From: a virus
Reading direction: 5' to 3' (one strand)
DNA: 33,470 bases
Virus record (IMG/VR): IMGVR_UViG_3300034111_000748
Coordinates: 1 to 33,470 of that record
Positions 20,164 through 28,575 of this stretch are shown here, piece by piece (the stretch's first letter is position 1; every line of letters starts with the position of its first letter). The translations under genes and the position numbers were made by a program. The notes below the pieces were generated by a model. That model saw nothing but the letters and a program-made list of their open reading frames with translations. It was not told the origin of the DNA and searched no databases.

Positions 20164-21308
20164 GCTGCCGCCTCCCACCGCGCGCGCTTGAACGTCAGGA
20201 TCTCGACCGCTTCCGCGAGATCCGCATAGCACTGGATCGCCGCCGGTCCGTCGCGCGACGGATCTACGACGACCGCGATGGTCGCGCCGTGCTGCTGCTG
20301 CGGGTACTGATGCCTGTCGGCATGCGGGTCGATGTACTTGTAGCCGCGCGCGCGGATAAGCCAGTGGGGCTTGCTGCCCTTGTCGGCGTCCTCGCCCGAG
20401 AAGATCTCCCAGTGGTGCTGATGCCCCGCTGCCAGAATGTCGGCCTCGCCCGCCGAGAAGCGGTGCGCGCGCATCGGCCCGTGGAGCGGGTTGTAGATCG
20501 ACTGGCCTTTGAAGTCGTGCGAGGCCCAGATCCGCACGACATGCTCGCCCGCCGCGACCTCGAAACGCGCCGACCAGTCCTCAAGGCCAGCAGCGCCGCG
20601 CGCCATCCAATCGAGCGGGTCGCCCTGGCCGTGCGACTGGCTCCAGATATCGTGATTGCCTTTCAGGAGCAGCAGCCACGGCACGGTGGCGAAATACCAC
20701 TCGGCCAGCTTCCACGCGCGATCGCGCGTGACGTCCTGGTGAGCGTAGAGCCGCTGGAGCTTGCCCGACCAGTTGTTCGTCACATCGCCCAACATGATGC
20801 CGTGGCAATGCGGCGTTCGCATCAATTCCACATCGCGCCGCAGCAGCGGCCAGTTGCATCCGTTGTCGTCCAGATGCGGATCGCCGACAAACGCCAGCAG
20901 ATACGGACCGGCGTCGTGCAGCGCGTAGCGCATCCACCGCTTCGCCGCCGCGTTCTCGGCGCGGCGCTCGAAACGCTCGCTCAGTTGCTCGATCAGCTGC
21001 TCGACCGGCACATCATCAGCAGGGATCGACGGCGGATCAAAGCGCGGCCTTGGCGCGGTGTCTGGCGAGATCCTGGCGTCTGGCGAAAGCGACCAGTCGA
21101 TCAGCCGACCGGCGGCTTGCTCGATCTTCTGGACCGACAGCCGATCCACGCTCTGACGCAGACCCAGCCGGTCGAACGCCATGCGAACTGCCGATCGCTC
21201 GCCGCGTCGCGACATCACCCCCATCGCGGTGCCGCCTTCGCGCAGCGCCTGTTCGATAGCGTCGATGCGACGGTGAGCCTCGGCCCTTGAGATTGGCGGT
21301 GTCGGCAT
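20091..21308 (-). CDS. Calcineurin-like metallophosphoesterase
   Basis: 405 residues; start overlaps the upstream stop (TGATG). Residues 1-130 are helical, with an HTH-like part ('RGERSAVRMAFDRLGLRQSVDRL'). The phosphoesterase core has the metal motifs in order: 'FVGDPHLDD', 'MLGDVTNNW', 'LLKGNHDIW', 'IWASHDFKG', and 'LAAGHQHHWEIF'. Two metal ions would hydrolyse a phosphodiester or phosphomonoester; substrate unknown. Similar proteins are present in other phages near tail or lysis genes. Work on DNA, RNA or signal nucleotides such as those of CBASS or Thoeris defenses is possible but not shown. Confidence 0.9.
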   Translation of the reverse strand: MPTPPISRAEAHRRIDAIEQALREGGTAMGVMSRRGERSAVRMAFDRLGLRQSVDRLSVQKIEQAAGRLIDWSLSPDARISPDTAPRPRFDPPSIPADDVPVEQLIEQLSERFERRAENAAAKRWMRYALHDAGPYLLAFVGDPHLDDNGCNWPLLRRDVELMRTPHCHGIMLGDVTNNWSGKLQRLYAHQDVTRDRAWKLAEWYFATVPWLLLLKGNHDIWSQSHGQGDPLDWMARGAAGLEDWSARFEVAAGEHVVRIWASHDFKGQSIYNPLHGPMRAHRFSAGEADILAAGHQHHWEIFSGEDADKGSKPHWLIRARGYKYIDPHADRHQYPQQQHGATIAVVVDPSRDGPAAIQCYADLAEAVEILTFKRARWEAAACHDDAKPDTTTPTGKKPPRTRAR

Positions 21309-21526
21309 CAGCGCAGCGGCAAGAATGGTAGGAGCTTGACCAGGAGCGCCGTCACTGCGCCGGATGCCGCGCCGACCGCCACCAGCACCCGCCAGCCGCC
21401 GCCCGCTGCGTCGAGCGCGCTTCGCACGGCCTTGAGGTCTGCGGCCATGCTTTCGACGGTCTTGGTCAGCGTGGCGACTTCGGCCTCGAGGCGTCCGAAA
21501 TCGCGCGGGTCTATGTGGTCGCTCAT
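21308..21526 (-). CDS. XhlA-like small membrane protein
   Basis: 72 residues: coiled coil ('FGRLEAEVATLTKTVESMAADLKAVRSAL') followed by one membrane span ('WRVLVAVGAASGAVTALLVKLLPFLPL'). The layout matches haemolysin XhlA-type and other lysis-accessory phage proteins. It lies upstream of the metallophosphoesterase and holin in the lysis region, so it may assist the holin or act as an antiholin. Family call is by layout only. Confidence 0.75.
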   Translation of the reverse strand: MSDHIDPRDFGRLEAEVATLTKTVESMAADLKAVRSALDAAGGGWRVLVAVGAASGAVTALLVKLLPFLPLR

Positions 21527-21530
21527 GGCG

Positions 21531-22424
21531 TCACGTCTTGATGATCTTGTTGAGGATCAGCGTGGGCTGCGTGTTTTGGTGAGCGCCGCCGCCTCCCGTA
21601 CTGCCGGTGTTTCCAATACTGCTGCTTCCCGTCCCGATGAGCCCTTCGCTTCCACCAGCTATGCCGCCACTATGCGTGTGCGCCGGCATTTCTGCGGTGA
21701 TCAGCGTGTGCGTCTGCGTGCCGCCGGATGCGCCGAGTGTCGCTCCATTGATGCCGCTACCACCCGTCGTCAAACGGCTCGCCGCCGTTCCATTCATGTC
21801 GTCCTTACCAGCGACGACGCGGCCGCGAAGGTCCGGCAGATTGAATGTTGTGCTGCCGTCGCCGACACCGAAGGTCGTCCCGATGGCGGTGAACAAGTCG
21901 GCGTAGGTTGTGCGGCTGACGGCCTGACCGGCGCAAAGCAGCCATCCGCTTGGAGCGGATGATCCGGCGAAATCGACAACCGAACCAGCGGGAATGAAGG
22001 TGACCGTTGAGCGCTTCAGCTTGCTGCTGTCGCTCGCATCAAGGATCAGCACTTGATCGCTCGCATCGTAGGTCACCGACGCCGGGCTGATGCTCGCCAG
22101 CTTCAGCGGCGTCAGCGCGCGCGTGTCATCGGTGCCGTTGTTGGCCTCTGTCTGCGTCGCGATCTCGATACGACCGGCGGCGCTTTCGGTGGCATCCTCG
22201 ACGCCGAGGTTCGTCCTCGCCGCTGCGGCTGTCGCTGCGCCCGTACCGCCGTTCGCCACCGAGAGCGGGATCGCGGCGGGACCGCTGGTGATCGTGCTGA
22301 GATTTAGGTGGGTGAGCAAGTCATTGAACTTGTCCACCAGGTCCGCGAGGTCAGGACGCGCCAGTTTCGGGTCGTCCGTCGCGCTGTCCAAGTTCGCCTT
22401 GGATGCGTTCGTCGGGAGCGTCAT
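21531..22424 (-). CDS. Tail collar-domain fiber protein
   Basis: 297 residues; start overlaps the tip protein stop (ATGA). The N-terminal part is helical ('LADLVDKFNDLLTHLNLSTI') and the middle has 'VANGGTGAATAAAARTNLGV', a stretch typical of tail fibers. The C-terminal domain is phage tail collar type (pfam07484-like): 'SAPSGWLLCAGQAVSRTTYADLFTAIGTTFGVGDGSTTFNLPDLRGRV', then 'HTLITAEMPAHTHS'. It would bind the host surface at the tail tip. Encoded after the central tip protein, as is usual. Confidence 0.9.
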   Translation of the reverse strand: MTLPTNASKANLDSATDDPKLARPDLADLVDKFNDLLTHLNLSTITSGPAAIPLSVANGGTGAATAAAARTNLGVEDATESAAGRIEIATQTEANNGTDDTRALTPLKLASISPASVTYDASDQVLILDASDSSKLKRSTVTFIPAGSVVDFAGSSAPSGWLLCAGQAVSRTTYADLFTAIGTTFGVGDGSTTFNLPDLRGRVVAGKDDMNGTAASRLTTGGSGINGATLGASGGTQTHTLITAEMPAHTHSGGIAGGSEGLIGTGSSSIGNTGSTGGGGAHQNTQPTLILNKIIKT

Positions 22425-25216
22425 GCCTGTGGCCCTCGCAGCTCTACATCGATCGTTGCATTGGCAAGTGTACCAGAAGAATTGTACACTTTGAACTCTG
22501 CTGCTGGCTCAGAATTCACCGTCTGCGTCTTGCTGATCAACTCCCACGACCAGCCCGCGCCGACGTTCTGAAGCGCCAGGATACGGGCGGTTGAGATCGC
22601 CGCCAGCTGGCCCCTCGCACCGATCTTGAAATGACCCGCCGCGACCGAAGAGAACCACGACGCCGTCTCGGTCGCCGTGTTCACGTCCTCATAGGTGTCG
22701 GTGTAGCTGCTGGACGAGATGATGGTTGTCAGGCCCGACAGGACCGGCGTGGTGTCCGCGACGCTTGCACGGATCTGGACGTAACGCTTGCCCTCGGACA
22801 ACGCGAGCGCAACCCATGAGCCGGTGACGGTTCCGTCCGCCGTGGTGCCCACTTTCATTTCGAGCGTGACGGTGCCGTTCGCCGTCGCCGTCACTAGCGG
22901 CGTGAAGGTCACATCGGCCCCGAGATCGAGGACCGGCGTCTCGTAACGGATCGGGCTGTTATTGTTGAGGATGTTATCCCAGGTCGCGGGCAGCGAAGAC
23001 CATGCGCTCGGGAGGTTCGACCAGTTCTGGCTGCTGGTCGCGTGGAGCGCGTTATCGCGGTCGAGGAAGCACGACGTCTTCGTCCCCGGCCATACAAGCG
23101 ACTGCTCGATCCGCTGGAGCAGCACATCACGGAGTGGCGGATCGCCGAGCACGGCGGACGAGATGAAGCGCGCGTCGGTGCTTTCGTTCCCGCTGCTGTC
23201 CACCGTCTTGACCGCGAACCAGTATGTCCCGCTCGCGAGATCCGCCGTCTCGTAGGGCGACGAGATGAGCAGCCCTTCATGCAGCGCCGTCATCGAGGAC
23301 CAGTCGGTCGTCGATGAGGTCTTGTATCTGATCCGGTAGCCGCCGCCGCTGCGAACATCCGCCGGGACGCTCGCGAGGCTCCAGGTGAAGCGCCGCGTTC
23401 CATCCGCGATGCGCGCGACCTGGAACGTGTCAGGACGCGGCGGCGGCGCGCTCTTGCCCTCTACGACATGGCCCGTCACTGCTACCCAGCCAGACACCAC
23501 GCCGAGGCCCGAGATCGATCGGACGCGCACATCGTAGGCCGTGCCGTCCTCGACCGGCGCGACGTAGCCGACCGAGACGGAAGCCGAGGACAACACGCTA
23601 TCCCAGTCGGTCTCGGCGGATTTCTTCCAGGCAAGCTCGTAGTTCGCGACGCGCGCATCGCTCGGCGCGGTCCATGTGGCCTTGATGCGGCTGATCACCG
23701 AGCCTTCGGCCAACTGAAGGATCTCGGCATCGCCGCTCGCGAGGACGAGCGACGTCGGCGCGCTGACCGAAAACGGGTTCGGCAGATCGGTGTCCGGCGC
23801 GGGATCGACTTCTTCCTCGTCGGTGCCCGCCGTCCAATCGTAGACGGTCGATGCGGTCTCGCGCAGATCGAGATCGACGCCGAGGCTACCGTCGCCGTCC
23901 GCGACAAAGCGGAGGCCAGTGACTTCAAACGGCTTCGCCGTCCAGCCCATGCGTGTGTTCGTGATGCCGACGACATCGCCAGGCACCAGTCGATACGCCG
24001 TCAACTTCGCGGCCAGCTGCACGCTGATCTGCTGTCGCGCCTTCCGCAGTTCGATGCGCGCGATGCGCTGCGCGGTCGCCGCCGAGGTCGTGAACGGGAG
24101 ATCGATATCGCGCCAGAGCTTCTCGCCGCCGTCGTCGGAGACGTAGGTGGCATTCGTGACCGGAGGGAAGTCGGACGCCTGCCACTTGTTGTCCGGCGAC
24201 ACGAACGTGCCCTTGACCCCATTCGCCAGATCCCGGCGGCTCAGCCGCGACGACACGCGGATCGGCCCGCGCAGATCAGCTTCGGTCAGCGTGATCGTCG
24301 GCGCGGTGTATGCGCCCGCGAAAATCGACCATGTCCCGCCGACCAGCGACGCGCGGCCCGCCATAGCGCCGGTCATCGAGGCGATGATGTCGCGCGGGCG
24401 CTGCGAGGTGTCGAACGTGCCGTTCGTCGTGTAACGATCCTCGGTGCCGCCCGCCGCGAGCGTCACGTTCTCGTCGCAGATATTCGCGGCGGCGATCAGA
24501 TCAGCTTCATCGATGCGCGTGGCGTAGTCCACGCCCAGGCCGCGTATCGGGTCGGTCAAATAGTCGGCTAGGCAGAGCGCCGCGTTCGCGCTCCAGGCCG
24601 TCGTGCTGGTCCGAGGATCGTAGACCTTCTTGCCCTTCACGATGGCGGTGACGTTTGGGATGCCGGACGCGAACAGGTCGGAATTGTGCGTCAAGCGAAC
24701 ATAGATGCACGCGCGGCCACGCTGCCGGTGGTCGGCGGTCCACTTGTCGGACGCCTCGGTGATCAGGTCCGCGAAGGCCGTTTGCCCATCGGTGCCGAGC
24801 TTCTTCTGCACGCGGACATATCCGGCGTATTTGCCCGTCGCGTTGCCCGAGCCGTCGAGCGGCACGATCTCGTCATCGAAGTAGATGTCGCCGATCTCCT
24901 CGCACTCATGACCGGCCAGCGTGATGATCAGGTGGAGCTTGGAGTTGGAGTCGGTCGTATGCAGGAAGGTGATCGCGCCGCCGGTCCGCACCTGGCCGTA
25001 GATCACGCGCCACGGCGTGATCGGCTCCCGCACGGTTTGCGTGCGTTGCGCGCCCGCGAACGGGTCGGAGAACTTCGGCCGCTTCGGGCGGAAAATCGAT
25101 CCGGCGATGGCCGATAGCGTGATCGAGGCAACGAGGCCAACCGCTGCCGATACCAACGCCGCGCTGACCGATGCCCCGGTGACGAGCGCGACGATAGGGG
25201 CGACGATAAAGCCCAT
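22421..25216 (-). CDS. Central tail tip protein (J-like, host specificity)
   Basis: 931 residues from ATG 25216, which overlaps the upstream stop (TGATG); earlier in-frame sequence is antisense-like and basic. The first about 45 residues are hydrophobic ('APIVALVTGASVSAALVSAAVGLVASITLSAIAGSIF'), then the J-type core with 'PWRVIYGQVRTGGAITFLHT' and 'YFDDEIVPLDGSG'. Two fibronectin III domains follow, at about 485-585 and 587-685 ('YRIRYKTSSTTDWSS', 'YWFAVKTVDSSGNES'). The rest is strand-rich. It is the lambda gpJ/GTA gp15 type, forming the tail tip and binding the receptor. Confidence 0.92.
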   Translation of the reverse strand: MGFIVAPIVALVTGASVSAALVSAAVGLVASITLSAIAGSIFRPKRPKFSDPFAGAQRTQTVREPITPWRVIYGQVRTGGAITFLHTTDSNSKLHLIITLAGHECEEIGDIYFDDEIVPLDGSGNATGKYAGYVRVQKKLGTDGQTAFADLITEASDKWTADHRQRGRACIYVRLTHNSDLFASGIPNVTAIVKGKKVYDPRTSTTAWSANAALCLADYLTDPIRGLGVDYATRIDEADLIAAANICDENVTLAAGGTEDRYTTNGTFDTSQRPRDIIASMTGAMAGRASLVGGTWSIFAGAYTAPTITLTEADLRGPIRVSSRLSRRDLANGVKGTFVSPDNKWQASDFPPVTNATYVSDDGGEKLWRDIDLPFTTSAATAQRIARIELRKARQQISVQLAAKLTAYRLVPGDVVGITNTRMGWTAKPFEVTGLRFVADGDGSLGVDLDLRETASTVYDWTAGTDEEEVDPAPDTDLPNPFSVSAPTSLVLASGDAEILQLAEGSVISRIKATWTAPSDARVANYELAWKKSAETDWDSVLSSASVSVGYVAPVEDGTAYDVRVRSISGLGVVSGWVAVTGHVVEGKSAPPPRPDTFQVARIADGTRRFTWSLASVPADVRSGGGYRIRYKTSSTTDWSSMTALHEGLLISSPYETADLASGTYWFAVKTVDSSGNESTDARFISSAVLGDPPLRDVLLQRIEQSLVWPGTKTSCFLDRDNALHATSSQNWSNLPSAWSSLPATWDNILNNNSPIRYETPVLDLGADVTFTPLVTATANGTVTLEMKVGTTADGTVTGSWVALALSEGKRYVQIRASVADTTPVLSGLTTIISSSSYTDTYEDVNTATETASWFSSVAAGHFKIGARGQLAAISTARILALQNVGAGWSWELISKTQTVNSEPAAEFKVYNSSGTLANATIDVELRGPQA

Positions 25217-25635
25217 CAGACGCCCCAGGCAGCGACGATGCAGCGCGAGGGCATCATCAGTAGCCCGGACTGCGAAAGGCACGCCACGCGCGCGCCCGCC
25301 ACGATCCCGGTGGCCTCGGTCTCGCCATAATCGGTCGTGACCAGCACGACGTCGCCGCGCTTCGCCATCAGGACGTTGTTCATCGCTGGCCCGAGAGCCT
25401 TGCTCCACACCGCGCGCAGCCCGCCGCCGGCCAGCGCCAGCATCGTGGCGCGCGCGCCTTCTTCGTCGGTGTATTGGCCGCGATAGAGTGCCACCGGGTC
25501 GGTGTCCGTCATCGCGCGGACGCAGTCGCCCGCGAACAAGCCGCAGTCGTGAACGCCCCACTGGAACGGCTTGTCGCGAGCGTCCTCAAACGCAGCAGAC
25601 AGCCTCGATGCCCAGTCCTCACGACGAACTATCAT
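25216..25635 (-). CDS. Tail assembly peptidase-like protein (DUF6950/NlpC-P60-like)
   Basis: 139 residues from ATG 25635, overlapping the stop of the previous gene; GTG/ATG at 25647 would add four residues without a ribosome site. 'PFQWGVHDCGLFAGDCVRAM' holds the conserved Cys after His-Asp typical of NlpC/P60-like tail proteins (lambda gpK/GTA gp14 position), and 'AKRGDVVLV' is the matching second block. It may cut peptidoglycan during entry or process the tip. It lies just before the tip protein, as in other phages. Confidence 0.85.
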   Translation of the reverse strand: MIVRREDWASRLSAAFEDARDKPFQWGVHDCGLFAGDCVRAMTDTDPVALYRGQYTDEEGARATMLALAGGGLRAVWSKALGPAMNNVLMAKRGDVVLVTTDYGETEATGIVAGARVACLSQSGLLMMPSRCIVAAWGV

Positions 25636-26189
25636 CAGCGGCCCCATGTGATCTGCGCGTCCTGGAGGCTTGCAACATACGCGAAACCGAGATCGCCGGG
25701 GTAATCGATTGCCTGATCCTCGGGCGTGTAGCGGCGCTCGCGCGCGCGCTCTAGGTCGATCAGTTCGCTCTCGTAGCTGATGGCGATGGTGGCGGTGTCT
25801 TCGCCATCCTCGATGGCCGGGACATCGAGCCGTCCCTCAAACTGTAGCACCGGGTCCGCCACGACTGAGCCGCCGCTGAAGAACGCGAGGTAGACCCTTC
25901 CGGTCTTGCCCGAGCGCGCGTCGCCAAGCGCAGCGGCGAGCAGATCGGACGGCACGCCCGATAACGACACCGTCAGGCCCGAGGCGCGGATCTCTGCCGT
26001 CTCATCGATAGCGGAGATGCCGAGGAGCGTGCCAACGCCGTTCCATGTCTTGCTGTCCCAGGACAGGTTCCCGATGCCGCTCCAGAGCCGGACCCAGCCC
26101 GAGGCGAACTCGCCCTCGAATAAAATGCCGACTTCGACCGACGCGGCCTGTAGCTGCGTGATGACGGATGCGGTGAGGTCGCGGGACAT
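25635..26189 (-). CDS. Tail tip protein (DUF2163-like / gpL position)
   Basis: 184 residues. Strand-rich: 'VEVGILFEGEFASGWVRLWSGIG' at the start, 'GLTVSLSGVPSDLLAAAL', then 'IAISYESELIDLERARERRYTPEDQAIDYPGDLGFAYVASLQD', which is the typical ending of phage proteins in the baseplate hub of siphoviruses (the 'ER-RYT-EDQ...PGD-G-..V' block). It is encoded in the standard place between distal tail and NlpC/P60 genes. Role in the tail tip follows from family and gene order. Confidence 0.85.
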   Translation of the reverse strand: MSRDLTASVITQLQAASVEVGILFEGEFASGWVRLWSGIGNLSWDSKTWNGVGTLLGISAIDETAEIRASGLTVSLSGVPSDLLAAALGDARSGKTGRVYLAFFSGGSVVADPVLQFEGRLDVPAIEDGEDTATIAISYESELIDLERARERRYTPEDQAIDYPGDLGFAYVASLQDAQITWGR

Positions 26190-26791
26190 CAGATCGCCTC
26201 GACCGCGCCGAAGGCGAGCGTGTAGCGCAGCCCCGAGCCCTGTAGCGCCCAGCCCTGCGTGTTCGACGCGAGGCGGAACAGACCCTTCGCGCTCGATGTC
26301 GTGATGACGGCGTTGTCGGCTGGGCTCTCACGCAAGCGCGGCCAGATGTCGAGCGTGATCTCGCCGCTGCTTTCGGTAGCGTCCAGCAGCACCTTGTAGA
26401 GGCGATCACCGACCTGGAAATAGTCGCCAGCCTTGACCGTCGCGCCGGCGCTGAACCCATCGACCAGCAGCGTCTCGCCGGTCTGCGACGCCCCCTTGAC
26501 GAGCGGCGTGCCCGCCCATGTGCCACGCGGCGTCGCGCCGCCAGGATCGGCTAGGCGGAACGTGCCCCATGCACCGCGCAGCGACGCGAGTGCCGCGATC
26601 CATTCCTCGGCGGCAGGACGCTCCATCTCCGCGACGGTGACGTCCGCTTCCCATCGCGCGCCCTGATGCCGGACCAGCTGCTGTTGCAACGTGAACGGCG
26701 AGGTCGAAACGCCGACGACGTTGCCCATGCGAAACTCGACGCGCGCGTAGCCGCCGGATGTCGGGAGGGAGATCGGATAGGATATGGCCAT
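26189..26791 (-). CDS. Distal tail protein
   Basis: 200 residues; ends with TGATG overlap to the next gene. Opens 'MAISYPISLPTSGGYARVEFR', then 'TSPFTLQQQLVRHQGARWEADVTVAEMERPAAEEWIAALASLRGAWGTF', a pattern I know from a widespread tail protein of proteobacterial phages, and 'TLDIWPRLRE' in the middle. It lies between the tape measure and the hub proteins, so it probably forms the distal ring of the tail tube. Confidence 0.85.
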   Translation of the reverse strand: MAISYPISLPTSGGYARVEFRMGNVVGVSTSPFTLQQQLVRHQGARWEADVTVAEMERPAAEEWIAALASLRGAWGTFRLADPGGATPRGTWAGTPLVKGASQTGETLLVDGFSAGATVKAGDYFQVGDRLYKVLLDATESSGEITLDIWPRLRESPADNAVITTSSAKGLFRLASNTQGWALQGSGLRYTLAFGAVEAI

Positions 26792-26793
26792 GA

Positions 26794-28575
26794 TCAGGTT
26801 CCCATCGCGGCGGCGAACGATCCGCCGCGCATCCTGGCGTCCGCCACCGCATCGACGGTCTGGCGCTTGATCGCCGGCATAAGCGCGGCGATCTCGGCGC
26901 GCACGGTCTGCGCGACGCCGACGCTGATCTGGATCGTCTGGTTGACCACGGTGCCGCCGGTTTGTCCGTTCGGGACGATGCGGCCAGACTGACCGGGCAT
27001 GAACAGTTCCGGCCCCTGCTCACCGACCAGATAGGCGCTGCCCGCCTCGACCGGCCCGCCGAGAGCGCGAGGCCCGCCGAATGGAATGCTGGTCGAGCCG
27101 CCCGGTCCTCTGATGTCGCCTGGCCCGCCGCCGATCAGCCCGCCGAAGGCGCTGGAGAGCCCGCCCATGACGAGGTTCGCGAGCGGCGTCGTGACCGTCT
27201 GGCGCAGGATGATGCGCGCGATGTCCTGAGCGATCCCGGCCAACACGCCGCGCAGCTTCTCGCCGCGCAGGATCGCGTCCTCGAAAGCTGACTGAAACGA
27301 TAGGCCGAGATCGCGCGCGAGGTTCTCGTTCTGCCGCGACTGCTTCTCGATGCCGGTCAGGTATTCGGTCTGTTTCTCTGTGGCCTTGCGGAACGCCTCG
27401 TCCGACATCGCGACCAGTTCGTTGTACCGTTCCTGACTGATGATCGCCGCGTCGAGCGCCTGGGCCAGCAGCGCCTGCTGATCGGCCCAGCGGCGGGTCG
27501 CGGCGGTCAGCGGGTCGAGGGTGTTTTCTAGGGACATGACATCGGAGAGGAAGCGCTGGCGCGCACGCTCGGCCTCTTCCTGCGCGCGAGCGGCGTCACG
27601 GATGGCCTCGGCTTCGCGCTTCTTCTGCTCCTCGAACTCCTCGCCGCTTCGCTTCAAGTTGGCGGTACTCATGTCCACTTGCTCTTGTTCCTCAACGAGC
27701 CGATCATGTTCTCGGATCAGCTTATTGATGGCGTCGATCTGCGACTGAATGGCCGCGACGTTTGCCGCCGCTTGAGCCTCGACTATTCCTGACATCTCGC
27801 TCGACGCCGCTGCGCCGCCGCCTGTAGTCATCATGCTGGACAGGCGATTGCGCTCGGCCATCAAGCCTTCAAGCCGCACATTCGCGCGAATGCCGGTCTG
27901 TCCTCTTCCGCGCCTCGCGCTCTCCTCGCTCATGCGCTTGATCTCTTCCGTCAAGGCAGAGACCTCATCGGTCGCGGCCTTCGCATTCTCGGCCATCTTG
28001 TCGAACATCATGTAGATGCCGCCGCCGATGGCGAGTGCGGCTCCGGCGATTGCGCCGAACGCCCCGAAGATGCCGAGGAACTGTGAGCCCTGCTGGATGA
28101 ACGCGACCATCGCAGACTGACCGCTCGCGACTTGGACGGCGAAGTCACCCAGCTGATAGCCGGACTGTTGCGCGACGAAGCCGAACTGTCTGCTCGACGT
28201 CGCAGCCGCCGCAGTCGCCGCTCCCATCGCCGCCGTCGCCGTCGCGGCGGACATGTACCGCTGCTGAGCAAGGCTGATGATCTGCGCGCCGCGCTCCTGC
28301 GAGATGCGCCCGCGCTCCATCGCGGAGTTGACGCGATCCACGATCTGCTCGTAACGCAGCTGCGAGGCGAAGCCCTTGTCGAGCGATGCCTGGAGGCGAT
28401 CCATGCTGGACGAAGACGAGACCAGCGAGCGGGTCATCTTCTCCTGAGACTGCTCGACCAGGCCGCTGCTCGCGGAGATCTCGGTGTTCGCCCGATCGAT
28501 CTCCTGTGCGCCGCGCGTGTATTCGCTCGCGTCGAGGCCAGCCTTGAGGATCGATTCCTTCGGCGCGTTGATCAT
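26794..28575 (-). CDS. Tail tape measure protein
   Basis: 593 residues, starting with ATGA overlap after the frameshifted chaperone. It has long helical coiled-coil parts, many Gln/Glu/Arg, one hydrophobic stretch ('FLGIFGAFGAIAGAALAIGGGIYMMF') and a Gly/Pro-rich C-terminal part ('GGGPGDIRGPGGSTSIPFGG'). This is the standard layout of tape measure proteins. At the roughly 0.15 nm per residue scale of lambda, it would predict a tail near 90 nm; this is an estimate. It would be bound by the two chaperones encoded just upstream and enters the host with the DNA. Confidence 0.92.
   Translation of the reverse strand: MINAPKESILKAGLDASEYTRGAQEIDRANTEISASSGLVEQSQEKMTRSLVSSSSSMDRLQASLDKGFASQLRYEQIVDRVNSAMERGRISQERGAQIISLAQQRYMSAATATAAMGAATAAAATSSRQFGFVAQQSGYQLGDFAVQVASGQSAMVAFIQQGSQFLGIFGAFGAIAGAALAIGGGIYMMFDKMAENAKAATDEVSALTEEIKRMSEESARRGRGQTGIRANVRLEGLMAERNRLSSMMTTGGGAAASSEMSGIVEAQAAANVAAIQSQIDAINKLIREHDRLVEEQEQVDMSTANLKRSGEEFEEQKKREAEAIRDAARAQEEAERARQRFLSDVMSLENTLDPLTAATRRWADQQALLAQALDAAIISQERYNELVAMSDEAFRKATEKQTEYLTGIEKQSRQNENLARDLGLSFQSAFEDAILRGEKLRGVLAGIAQDIARIILRQTVTTPLANLVMGGLSSAFGGLIGGGPGDIRGPGGSTSIPFGGPRALGGPVEAGSAYLVGEQGPELFMPGQSGRIVPNGQTGGTVVNQTIQISVGVAQTVRAEIAALMPAIKRQTVDAVADARMRGGSFAAAMGT

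Noticed and set aside
19830-21290. 486-codon plus-strand open frame
   Set aside because: Antisense to the metallophosphoesterase, whose metal motifs are complete; product looks random.
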